Source of the DNA: Ophioderma brevispina
Taxonomy: Eukaryota > Echinodermata > Ophiuroidea > Amphilepidida > Ophiodermatidae
Direction of reading: 5' to 3'
NCBI GenBank assembly: GCA_023653785.1
Contig: JAMKCH010001655.1
Coordinates: 28,218-92,217 of the forward strand
Length of the DNA stretch: 64,000 nucleotides
Part shown: positions 35,079-45,100 of the stretch, in pieces
Position numbering within the stretch: the stretch's first letter is position 1
Layout: every line of letters starts with the position of its first letter
Notes under the pieces: generated by a model
The model's input: the letters and a program-made list of their open reading frames with translations, nothing else
The model's database searches: none
Told to the model about the DNA's origin: nothing
Translations under genes and position numbers: made by a program

Positions 35079-36646
35079 AAAGGAAATCGTCTCTATATCT
35101 TTTAATACTCTTACTGTTTTCCCACGCTTTCTTTTACTAAAAGTTAATATTTATTGAGTGTTATTTTTTTAATTGTCTAAATTAAGATACAAAAGAAACG
35201 GAAATGCGCCCACCTGTTAATAGGGCCCCATCACTAAGAACCCTCATTGAAAATATAAATTCTTAAAGCCTATTTTGAAATGATGTATTTTTGGATATTA
35301 TTCTATTTTGAGAATTAGAAGGTCAACTGAATTCATTCGTTCTTTCAGACAGGAGGTAAACGTACTGCGTAGTGGATTAAAGGCAACGGTTAGTGGCATT
35401 CAGTGGGTTTCTAGCTTGAATTATTAGAATGAATTAAAGTCTAAACGTTGCATTTGTGGTATTCAAAGTTGCGTCAAGAGTGATAATAGGTGTTTCTAGT
35501 AATCATTATACATGCCTTGTTTTTACATTTTGTACTTCATGGTTTCAAACTTTCAATCAAAATTCTGGGTAACTTGGAGTAATTTTTACAAATTCTTTCA
35601 ATTATTTGGTTACCAACTTACTGGTTATTTTATGGATGTAATTTCCCTACTTGTATAGTTATAACCACATTCCATCACAAAATAATAAAGTCTGGTTAAG
35701 TTTGAGAAAAATCACACAACCAAACAATCAAACCTCTGACATTCAGAGGTGAATATAGCAACAAAATAATTTACGGAGAATAATGAAGTTTTTTTTTTCA
35801 ATTCACTGGATGTTCTTTCCAATAGGTATCACCATTAAAATGTCAATACCGTCATAAACGAAACATGGAATAAATAAAGTTACCTGTATATTAGCTTTCA
35901 AATCTGGTTTTACACTTGATTAACGCTACTAGAAATAATACAACCATGTAATTATATTTAATATAACATTCGGTAAAATGCGTTTTATGGTTGCATCGCA
36001 TAAGCAGCCAAATACTTGTAAAACTCTATTAACGGCAATTACCAAGGGACAATCGAGATATTGGTTCATATCTGCATTTAATGACATTCAAGGGAAATTT
36101 AACTCAGCAAAATTAGGAAATACATCTTCAATTGACATTAATCTTCCAATAAATATCTTCACATTCTCCATATTATTCACATGCGTAGGTGCTATATCAG
36201 AGTCAGTTTTATATGATTGCAAGGTTTTTCATCAGGATTGGTATTACAACATTGATTTTATTTCATCAAGTATAATACCCATAAACACCTACACCATATT
36301 GGCAAGTGGCAAGGTCATATGTTTCCTAAGTTGATTTCCATTAAATCTCTATTTATGTATATGTGTGTTTATCTCTTTGTATGTATATACACAGTATGTG
36401 TGTATTTATGAACGCTTCTGTGTTTGTCATATCATGATTATCAGATCTTGGAAGGCCTATTTTAAACATCGGTTAATAGACCCTATGCAATACCATGTCA
36501 TATTTGGCTTTTCTAAGCATCTGTAAAACAAACATCACAATGGACAATTCCAGGATCATTAGGTGAGTAAAAGCTTTCTTTATTATTTGAATTACTTTCA
36601 ATGATTGAAAGTGTTAGCAATGCATAAGCCCTGGTTTTCAGATTAT
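35079..36646. other. No assignable gene; one longer open frame
   Basis: Very AT-rich. The plus frame 35978-36334 (118 codons) is long for this base composition and has a hydrophobic stretch (INIFTFSILFTCVGAI) around residues 58-73, but no family signature, no promoter and no good codon bias. Probably chance or a decayed element. Confidence 0.4.
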
Positions 36647-36961
36647 GAAAGAAACAGGATTATTGGAATAGGATTATTGGAAAGCAGGATTATCACAACA
36701 TGAATAGGAAAACAGGACGTGATATAAAGACTGTAAGAATATGTGTACCCGCTTTGTTCAACAAAAGGAAGTGTAAACGGGTGAAATGTTCTGAACATCC
36801 CGGTGAAACATCAGAAAAAGGATGATCGCGTCATTGCTAGACATGATAGATCTGCTCCTACTGAGAGATACAGATAATTATGGAAAAAAATCAATAACTC
36901 TAATTTCATTAACAATTTAAAAAAAAATAATTGTCGTCTACTTAAAGCCAACCTAAGTCCC
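36647..36961 (+). pseudogene. Tc1/mariner transposase relic, N-terminal DNA-binding part
   Basis: One plus frame starting at 36647, broken by several stops, reads as the paired-type helix-turn-helix region of Tc1-like transposases: ERNRIIGIGLLES, then a VI.RL..Y stretch, TKGSVN, VLNIPVK, KKDDRVIARHDRSAPT (36815-36862) and finally RLLKANLSPI (36935-36964), matching the usual T(V)RRRL.EA.L block. The frame is constant over the whole 105 codons, which supports the call. It stops abruptly at 36962 where a long palindrome begins; the catalytic half continues after the palindrome at 37940. Not functional. Confidence 0.7.
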
Positions 36962-37939
36962 ATTAGAGGAGGAGCAGAATATCATAGGGGCCTTATTTAA
37001 GGAGTACGTTTACCCCCACTACAGAAAAGGTTTAACACCTTTGGTAGTTAGTATGGACCCTCTACATCAGTGCTGGGTAGGTAGTACTCTCAAATTGTGG
37101 TATCACTTTTTCAATAGGGGCAAATTTAAGTTTACACAGGGGTCAATTTTTTTAAAATGCCCCAATCATGTTGAAATGTATGCCATATTGTCCATCTAAT
37201 CATAAGGATTCCAAAAATGTATAGTTTGTACCACCTACGACCATTGGTTTTGGAATTATATGGTAAAAAGGAAAAATTGTAAAAAAGGTCAATCTCAATT
37301 TGTACAGGGGTCAACATTAAAAGTTAATCTGATTATAATGTAAATACTTGCAAATTATTGCCTGATCTAAGAGGACTCCTAAAAAGTATAGTTTTGATTA
37401 TGCTAAATGTTTATTTACGGAGATAAGGGTCAAAGAAGGTCAACATCAATTGCATTATGTTGCCCTATGACCTATTTTGTCGCATAACATGGTAACTATG
37501 CATTGCAGATGGTACAAACTATTCCTTATTTTGACACATTAAGCTAGATGAACAACTTCTTTAATTTTTTACCAAAATTGGAGCAACTTCTGATTTTGAC
37601 CCCTGTACAAATAGAAATTGACCTTTTTACCATTTTAGCCATTTTTACCCTATAGCTCCCAAACCAATGGTCATAGATGGTACAAACTATACATTTTTGG
37701 AATCCTTATGACTAGACGAACAATATGGCATCCATTTCAACATGATTGGAGGATTTTAAAAAATTGACCCCTGTTAATTTAAAATTGGCCCCTATTGAAA
37801 AAGTGATACCACAATTTGAGAGTACTACCTACCTAGCATTGATGTAGAGGGTCCATACTAACTACCAAAGGTGTCAAACCTTTTCTGTAGTGAGGGGTAA
37901 ACGATGATGTTTGACCTGGGTCCGAGCTCCTCCTCTACA
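36962..37939. mobile_element. Nearly complete 980-bp palindrome inserted in the Tc1 relic
   Basis: Left arm 36962 to about 37425 and right arm about 37515-37939 are inverted repeats almost to the centre. The tips are ATTAGAGGAGGAGC and GCTCCTCCTCTACAT. The outer third is best matched (ACTACAGAAAAGGTTT, ACACCTTTGGTAGTTAGTATGGACCCTCTACATCA in two pieces). Inside each arm a unit with TGTACAGGGGTCAA, CATAAGGATTCCAAAAA and TATAGTTTGTACCA is itself repeated. The unit is related to the foldback elements at 24890 and 32540. It splits the transposase frame between the DNA-binding and catalytic parts. Confidence 0.85.
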
Positions 37940-38107
37940 TAAAGCACTCAACAGTATCTCACACAATCCGCAACATGATCAAAGTCCCCTGGCATTGTCT
38001 AAGGAAAATTGAAACAATGACTATGATAAAGTCTTGTTCACTGATGAAAAGTTGGTTTTGCTTGGACTTATTGATGGGCGGATCAGAGTACGCATGTTGC
38101 CTTTGTA
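37940..38107 (+). pseudogene. Tc1/mariner transposase relic, first catalytic block
   Basis: Frame starting about 37965 reads LALSKEN, a TGA at 38010-38012 where the family has Trp, then NNDYDKVLFTDEK (38013-38051) and IDGRIRVR, ending in TAA at 38105. VLFTDE is the block with the first catalytic Asp of the DDE/D triad, and DGR.RV the conserved strand that follows it. The middle and last catalytic residues are missing because the sequence jumps to the C-terminal block at 38123. Confidence 0.8.
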
Positions 38108-38122
38108 AAGGTTTCTTGATAT

Positions 38123-38317
38123 CTTTGGGATGAACTTAGGCAATGTTTGCATGATGCAAACATTAATCTATTTCCACCAGCAACAATTAAAGGGCTTAAT
38201 GAAACAATTCCCAAAGAGTGGGTGAGAAATTCCCAAACTATAATTATCCAGAAGCTTCCGCTCCGCATGAAAGCGCGAATGAATGAATGCGCCAACACGA
38301 GACAGACATACAAGATA
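38123..38317 (+). pseudogene. Tc1/mariner transposase relic, C-terminal block
   Basis: In a different frame from the preceding block, codons from 38123 read LWDELRQCLHDANI, then PPATIKGLNETIPKEW, and MKARMNECANTRQTYK. This matches the conserved HLWDELxxRL...IP..I..L..SM..R....I...G..T.Y tail of Tc1-type transposases. The first residue here immediately follows where the NPIE-type last catalytic motif should be, so the internal deletion removed the second and third catalytic positions. The open frame runs on to 38464 without family similarity. Confidence 0.75.
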
Positions 38318-38571
38318 TTCAAGCAATCGTATAAGTGGTGGGTGGGGGATATCTATCAATTTATCCTATCTGTCTATGTTATCTTTTTAATATATCTAAT
38401 TTATCTAATCTATCTAGCTGTCTGGATGTTCATGTTTGACATAGTTAATAGTAATACGCTGTAATTTACTCAGTTAGTACGTGCTAATAATATCAATAAA
38501 TAAGTAAAAATAATCGATTCGTGGACAAGTTTGTAGGTCATACTTTTTAAACTTATTGACTATTTCATGGC
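38318..38571. other. Spacer with imperfect TCTA repeats
   Basis: A short (TCTA/TTTA) tract lies at about 38350-38420. No gene. Confidence 0.5.
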
Positions 38572-38787
38572 ATGATTTATCGTCCAATGGTAGAAGAACT
38601 TCCCGCTTCTACAATTGTATCCTGGAAAGGGCATGTGCATACAGACCGTAAGAGCATATCTAATAGCATGCTATTGCCAATTTCAGATATTGATCTACGA
38701 CTATTGATGGATGTAGAAATCGAAACTGGCCATTTTATGGCAATAAACCTGTCAAATCGACTGGAACAAATTTCACCCGATGACTGA
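38572..38787 (+). other. 71-codon protein-like frame, unrecognised
   Basis: Plus frame from an ATG to TGA with an acidic, aliphatic composition (MVEELPAS, ISDIDLRLLMDVEIE, INLSNRLEQISPDD). The antisense frame is open over the same span and is Ser-rich, so the strand is not certain. GC is higher than the flanks. It could be a decayed exon or part of a mobile element next to the Tc1 relic. I do not recognise it. Confidence 0.25.
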
Positions 38788-39388
38788 CTTGATTTCATTG
38801 GTTGCTATGGTAATATGTAATATACGAGGATTCTGATATGAATGAAATGATTTAAACTACGATTTGATGCGACTCAAATTTTGAATTTTTATATTTTTTT
38901 ATTATATTTATCATTTTAAAATTAACTTTTGATAAGTGTGGGTGCTATTATTAAAGGAATATGTGTCGTCACTTTTTTATGTTCTTTGTTTTTGTTTTTG
39001 GGTGTGGTGTGTTTGTGTTTTATTTGTGTAGGGTGGGTGGGGTGTGGGATTGGTTGCGTTGTTTGGTGCGTGTCTGTTTTCGCTATCTACGTGCGTAGTG
39101 CGGATTAGGGTGTTTATATGAAAATGTTTAACCAAAAAGGTAAACATTCACTTGCCAGGCTGAACACATAAACCGAGTACATGAACTCGTATGTGGGTTA
39201 TAGTGGACAAAGGTATTTCTTAGTGGTACGGGTAATCATGGTAAGCCGCCGACTTAATTCAGGCCATATGTAAGGAAAATTCCCTTTTCGTGTTTTTTTC
39301 TAATACTACTGATTCTAATACTATACTGTACATTAAATTCAATGGTGCCAAGGTTATCTGAGTATTTGTAATGTATCATTTATGTAAG
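38788..39388. other. GT-rich tract, no gene
   Basis: The plus strand at about 38970-39090 is strongly G/T-rich (TGTTTTTG, GGGTGTGGTG, GGGTGGGTGG words). A similar but shorter tract lies at 58635-58700. No coding signal. Confidence 0.55.
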
Positions 39389-39765
39389 TTAACAATTAAG
39401 TGCCTGGGTGGGTGGGTTCCATGTACCCCGATTTGTTTTTTCTGCGATTTCCTCACTCGTGAAAAATTTTTCGAGCTCTATATATTTTTTTTGTAATTGT
39501 GTAACTCATCGAGCGCTTCTTTTCCATGAAAAACATTACTAATCATGGCCTTGGTTCAAGGCCCCCCCCCCCTTAGGCACCAATGGGATTGTGGAGTTTA
39601 AAAATAAAAAATTTTTTTTAATTTTTTAGTTTTTTGCTTTTTTTAATTTTACAAATTAATTATATAATCAGAAAAACAATAATTACCCCTTTATGTGCTG
39701 AAAAAAGCAATTTCATCATCGACGACTGCGCGCCATTGCTGTACACACCTATGGCAAATAGGCCC
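39389..39765 (+). mobile_element. TTAA-flanked repeat module, copy 3
   Basis: Starts TTAACAATTAAGTGCC followed by GGGTGGGTGGGTTCC, and about 290 bp later CCCCTTTATGTGCTG, then CATCGACGACTGCGC and a CTGTACACACC word, in the same order and spacing as 1744-2125. A C-run (39561-39570) lies inside. Confidence 0.5.
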
Positions 39766-40674
39766 CTATATACGTAGTTACTGCCGCCACCAAAATACAA
39801 TAATGTAAACAATGGTATGTGTGTGCTAAATTATGTAAATTGGTCCCTGCTAGAGCAGATATGAACATCAAAGATTTACAAAGTGTATGCATGTGAAAGC
39901 AGGGTCGTGAAACATTAGTTTGCATTTTGAGCAATTTTGATGCATTTCGAAAACAATGATCTGCCCCTAATTTCCAGACGATAAACCGGAACTCATTTAT
40001 ACTGCACCTTTAGCCTTGCCTTATGACCCCTCAAAAGGGTATGATTCATTTTGAAAATTCCCTCGGGATATGGGTTTCATGTGGGTTTTTTTTTTTTCCA
40101 TGTGAGGCCCCCCCTAGGCACCACCTAGTGAAAACACCTTAGGCCTTTTAAATGTTAATATGACGTCATTTAACATTTAGAAAACTTTCAAGTATCATGA
40201 AGGTTTAATTGAATGGGTGGGATATATTCTTTGACGATTGGAAACTTTTATCTTTTATATTTGTTTTTTCCTGAAAATGGTTAATCTTCTTCCGATGCCT
40301 TTACTCAACACGTGTACATTTTGTCACTGTATTTTCTGCGTAGGTGTGAGGAGAATGTTTTGATGCAAGCATTAACTAAAAATGGGTCGGATGATAAAGG
40401 TGTGCCTATATCCCTATATCGCACCTTTGGGAGACACTGATCTTTGTTATGAACTAATGAATACGTTAGGGAGACTTTTACTGTCTCCCTTTAAAACCCG
40501 TTTCCTTTAGAATTGCGGTTTATTCCGTCAAAGGATATGAATATTAATTTATTGCAAATGAGGGTCATCCACTAGAATAACAAAGGATATGATATTAATT
40601 AATTTAAATAACTATAAGCGCTCATTATAAGACGAATGAACTATTCAACTGTCCTCCCTATATACCATTTGTAG
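39766..40674. other. No gene seen
   Basis: AT-rich. A GCCCCCCCTAGGCACCACCTAGTG word near 40107 resembles the G/C-run ends of the TTAA family but has no TTAA beside it. Confidence 0.5.
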
Positions 40675-40778
40675 ATTTATATATCTATATATATATATAT
40701 CTATCTATATAGCTATCTATATAATGATATCTATATATATAACTATATATCTCTCTATATTATATCTATATATATATA
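40675..40778. repeat. TA/TCTA microsatellite
   Basis: About 100 bp of TATATATC and CTATCTATA repeats. Confidence 0.85.
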
Positions 40779-40839
40779 GTGTGTTTGTCAAAATCACCAC
40801 CTTGCTTGCCATAAGTTCCACTAACATCATTTATGCCAA

Positions 40840-41310
40840 GAGCAATCCATAAAGTTAGAGTCCTGTCCAAGGATATTTTTTCCCCATTTTTCAAGCGATA
40901 ACGTAATAGATTTGGTCGTCACTCTGTATTGAATTTACTGGGTTGTTCCCTCTAGGTACGATTTTAGATTTCTTGGAAATTAGCACAGGCCAAAATATTC
41001 TTACGAAAGTATTAGATGGACGAGGGTCAGTCACTAATCGCTGTACAATGGATTGGAAACACGGGCTCCGTACTTGAAGCACGGACGGCCATCGGTGGCA
41101 GGAGATATGGTCTCCGGTCTTCACAGTCCGGGAACAATGGGAACGATAGGCAATCGATTCAGTTGACGCTTCCCGCAACATTAGTTTCCCGCTTTATTCC
41201 CTTTTCGTCTATGGCGCCCTGACTATGATACCTGCCGTACTATGATTACTTATCACACCATATTGGTATTCTCTTAAAAGAGCCCAAGCAGGGGGTTAAA
41301 GGGGCAATTC
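40840..41310 (+). repeat. Dispersed repeat A, copy 1
   Basis: Shares ordered words with 58975-59375: AAAGTTAGAGTCCTGTCCAAGGATA, GATAACGTAA, TAGATTTGGTCG, TTGTTC, a GGTACG...TTGGAA stretch, GGGTCAGTCACTAAT, and CTTAAAAGAGCCCAAGCAGGGGGTTA at the right end. In this copy a CCGGTGT MITE (41089-41264) occupies the middle; in the other copy a different palindromic element sits at the same relative place. Confidence 0.65.
41089..41264. mobile_element. CCGGTGT-type MITE, copy 3 (eroded)
   Basis: Centre conserved (CAATCGATTCAGTTGACGC, CGCAACATTAGTTTCCCG, TTTATTCCCTTTTCG); tips mutated to ATCGGTGG and ATCACACCA. Inside repeat A copy 1. Confidence 0.65.
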
Positions 41311-41885
41311 TGTGATCCACAGCATCGTCCCCGCGACTTCCCTTACACAAGTTGAGATTTTTGTACATGCATCATCTGAACCGTTGGCCTAAGTATAATA
41401 TGTGTGCCCTAATCTTACATGGCAATTCGATCTTCTCCAGAAAATCCTGATTTTTTTCCTGTCCCAAAACGTAACTGCGTACCTGTGTTGATCTGCGCGG
41501 AGTGGATTGAACATTGCAGTGAATTCACTGCCGGCAATGCATTGCCAGTGGAGTATGAACTGACCTTAACTGTTTACAGTAGCTGCGCGTGTGTGTGCGT
41601 TGTTTCTATTTAAAATATGCATTGACGCGTAAGATTACGCCTGTGTTTTTAACTCTGCGATTGTTATAATAAGAGAAGAATAGTTGTCGCTAGGCATGTT
41701 GCTAGAGGGGACGTTACTGCCACGTTTTACTTCTTTTAGTTTTAAATAGACAAAGAATTATTGAGTACGATAAAGACGATCAAGCACAGTGAACATGGTG
41801 AATAGTGAAATAAACAATTACAAAGACTATTGTGAGAGCTATATAAACATCGTCATAGAATATCTCCAAAAAACCTTAATAACTT
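41311..41885. other. No assignable gene
   Basis: The plus frame 41419-41613 starts protein-like but ends in low-complexity Cys/Val and has no motif. An AAAGGGGCAATTCTGTGATCC word at 41300 resembles the end of the next MITE. Confidence 0.4.
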
Positions 41886-42182
41886 AAAGGTGCATTTCGT
41901 GATCCTAGCACCTCGGTTTTATGGTTCACAAGTTATCTTCGGGAAAAGATTATGTTATGAGCAAATGTTTGTATAACGCTGCCTCATAGGCCACTGTGTT
42001 GTAATTTCTGTCCGTTTAAAAATAGAAAACTACTAATTTCTACAAGAGTAGATCGAATTTGCAGCTAAAATTAGGCACACACTATACTTAGGCCAACAAA
42101 GAAAACGGTTCAGGGATATAAAAATCTCAACTTTGTTGAGCTAAGCCGGTGGACTAGGCTGTGGATCACGATATTCTCCTTT
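41886..42182. mobile_element. 0.3-kb MITE with AAAGG(T/A)G...CGTGATC ends
   Basis: Left end AAAGGTGCATTTCGTGATCC and right end the inverse GGATCACGATATTCTCCTTT. A left-end copy is at 60079 (same orientation, AAAGGTGCATTTCGTGATTCC, with CATAGGCC and GAATTTGCA words further in) and a fragment is at 41300. Confidence 0.6.
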
Positions 42183-42187
42183 CATAA

Positions 42188-45100
42188 AAATGTTCATACG
42201 TGCAGAGAGATAGATTCGGTCTCTAAATTCAAAAGAATAAAAATTTAATTTTTGAAAAAAAATACCACACTCAAAATGTGTACTTTTTATTTAGATTATT
42301 TAGAACACATTTATTTTTTTCACTCTGTTTTCACTCATTTTGTGAAGGAGCCTTTACAAAGAATATGTAATACCACGTCATATATCCACATTTGAGAAGG
42401 GTTACGTTCTAGCAAGGTTCTACCCAGAGGGTGAGTTAAGCCAATCCCATAATGCATTGTTACTTGCCTAATACTGTACAAAATACGTGTACGTATAGGG
42501 ATAAAAAGTGTTCTAGAAGTTGAAGAAACACAGGTATTTCATGATCATACTCAAAGGTATCTAAATATACTAGCGCTTTGTAGTCGGGGCCATATATGTT
42601 CCCGAGGGATTTGAATGTTTTCTTTCCGTTCTTTGCGGGAACTTGTTAATTATGCTATTATGATTGAGCCAAACAATGATGGTGCCAACTTTTTGCGAGT
42701 GTGTGTTCACCATTTTACATGCAAATTGATGCAAATATGATGTCATAATTGAAATACACCAGGACTCAATTAAATCAATCCCGTTTAGCTTCCTTTTATA
42801 ATTCTGTAAGAATATGAATATGTTATAAAACAATGAAAAAATGCAGCATTCCAGCAATATTCAAGATGATGTCCAAAATTTGAAAATTATTGAAAAAACA
42901 GCATATTCATATGAAAGAAAACCACACTAATAATTTCCAGGGCAGCATCATCTTGCTTCGGATCCAGGATGACAATTAAAATGTCTTTAAAGTTCCACCA
43001 AAATGACTAGTTATGATCATTGTATGGAAGAAACCATGCAATGTTGTTTTAAGGGCGTCGTAAACTCTTGCAAAGCATATAATATCATCTTATTTTAGGT
43101 TCAAGATGGCAGCCAAATATGGCAGACTTCAAATTTTGTTCAAATCTACAAATCTACAAATTACCATCTGCATATATATTTTTATTTAGTTATATTATCC
43201 AGAAATTATGATAAAATAAAACTTAAAGTACGAAATAATATGGCTTTCGCAATTAGAAACTCATATCTGGTATTCTTTGGTTTGTTAACATACTTATAAT
43301 AAAAAATATGCCTTCCATTTAAGTTCTTAAACCTATAAAATTGCCATGTATTGACCAACATCTTGAATCTTAAGCCTGATAACAAATAAAAATATAAATT
43401 TAGTGATTAAAAACATGTCTCATACTTTAATTCATACTTTTGTTTAAATATTTTCTGAATATAATATAGACATACCGTATGTTAACTTGTACATATAGGT
43501 TTAAAAAAATTAAACGTCACCCGTATTGGTCACCATCTGGGATTTTCCAATTGTTAACAAAACAGAAATACCAGACACGGTGTTTCTAATGGTCAAAGAC
43601 GTATATCCCACACTTTAATATAAACATTTTGAATGATATAACCAAATTATATTACATATGAAATGGAAATTATAAAGTTTATCGTTAACACCTGGTTAAA
43701 GGCGTCCGTTTTGGCAGTCAAGTTGAAGATGCAATCACGACTGAAATTGTAGATAAGAGTTTCTAATGGTCAACGAATATTTATCCCACCCATTCATTAA
43801 AACCTTCATGGTACGTAAGCTTTTTCTGTGATTTTCTAATGGCGTCATATTCATTTACATAAATGATAGCATTACAACTGCATTACAACTGTTATAAAAA
43901 TGACTTATGTATTATATTGGAATAGAAATTATGGTCCTGACCTATTGTAGGCTAAAATGAGTGTAAAAGTCAAAATGTGTTAAGAAAAGCATCTTTGTAG
44001 ATTCACGTGGCCTTAATGAGGTGAAAATTCCCAAAACTAGTGCATTCTTTGACGAACTCAACACACCCTTTGGGTTCTACTTGTCTTTGGACAGAATTTC
44101 CACTGAGAGGTACAATACACCGACTGTTTGATTCCGAGAGTTAAGAGTTACAGTGCTTGTATTGTATTGCCTATCTTTCCCACCTACTCTGTACATATAA
44201 AAGAGCAAAATAAAAGCGAAATTTGTACAATTCATCCCCAAACGAGAGTAAAGAGGGAAGATCTATATAAATATTTCACCCAGTATAGGTAGTAGGACTT
44301 GATACTAAATATCACATATTAGTTATAGTCTGGAGGAGTACATTAGATGTTGACAATGTTGTCTTATCTCATAATACAGTTTTTCTGTCATTCTGTAATG
44401 ATCATGAGATATCGTTCAAGAGTGAATCATTGTTACCGAAATTGGATTAATATTCTGTCATTTTTTTTTCAGTGTGACTATTTGACAAATCATTTACATG
44501 CTCATACAACGACCTTTCAAATTTGCAGTCAATCTCGCTAGTATACATTATTTATGCCAATGCTGCTTCGTACTGGAGATAAATGTATAACAGTCTTCAT
44601 GCCATCAGGTATTAGAACATCAATAGGTGGAATTCATAGACCACATAATGTTTGTGTTCGTCTGGCTGTTAAAATTCCAAGATCGAATACAGACAATTGA
44701 CGACTATATTAATGTAAGTGTTTTTTTAGAGCTGGCAAGTACAATGGCAGGAATCATCTAACCCCTAGCATACTCTATGGATAGGTGTAGGGAAAATGTG
44801 GGTCATCCTTTGTGAAAAACATTGTACCAGGACCCATATAAATTATTAGTAAAATGCTTGCCTTTTCTCCTATATTAAATCACCACATTATATTTCACAT
44901 TTAGCAATTATTACATTACGTACTATTTCAATATGTATGAATACTTTTTATACCAAAAACAAATATTCTATATTACTGGTGTACCAGGTTGCTATTAAAC
45001 ACTTGCAAGGGCACTCTTATCGTTTTGGTGCCATGTTTAACAACAGAGCGATGCCCCTTTTGATCAGAAATCACTTGTTACCCCCACAAGATGCCGAGGT

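Noticed and set aside
35978..36334. 118-codon frame with a hydrophobic segment
   Set aside because: No family signature, AT-driven codons and no conserved context; retained only as a note in the spacer entry.
38577..38798. Ser-rich 73-codon minus frame
   Set aside because: Antisense of the more balanced plus frame 38572-38787; the strand remains uncertain, so only one entry was kept.
42570..42857. 95-codon minus frame in duplication B1
   Set aside because: It spans the boundary between shared and copy-specific sequence, and no counterpart frame is evident in B2.
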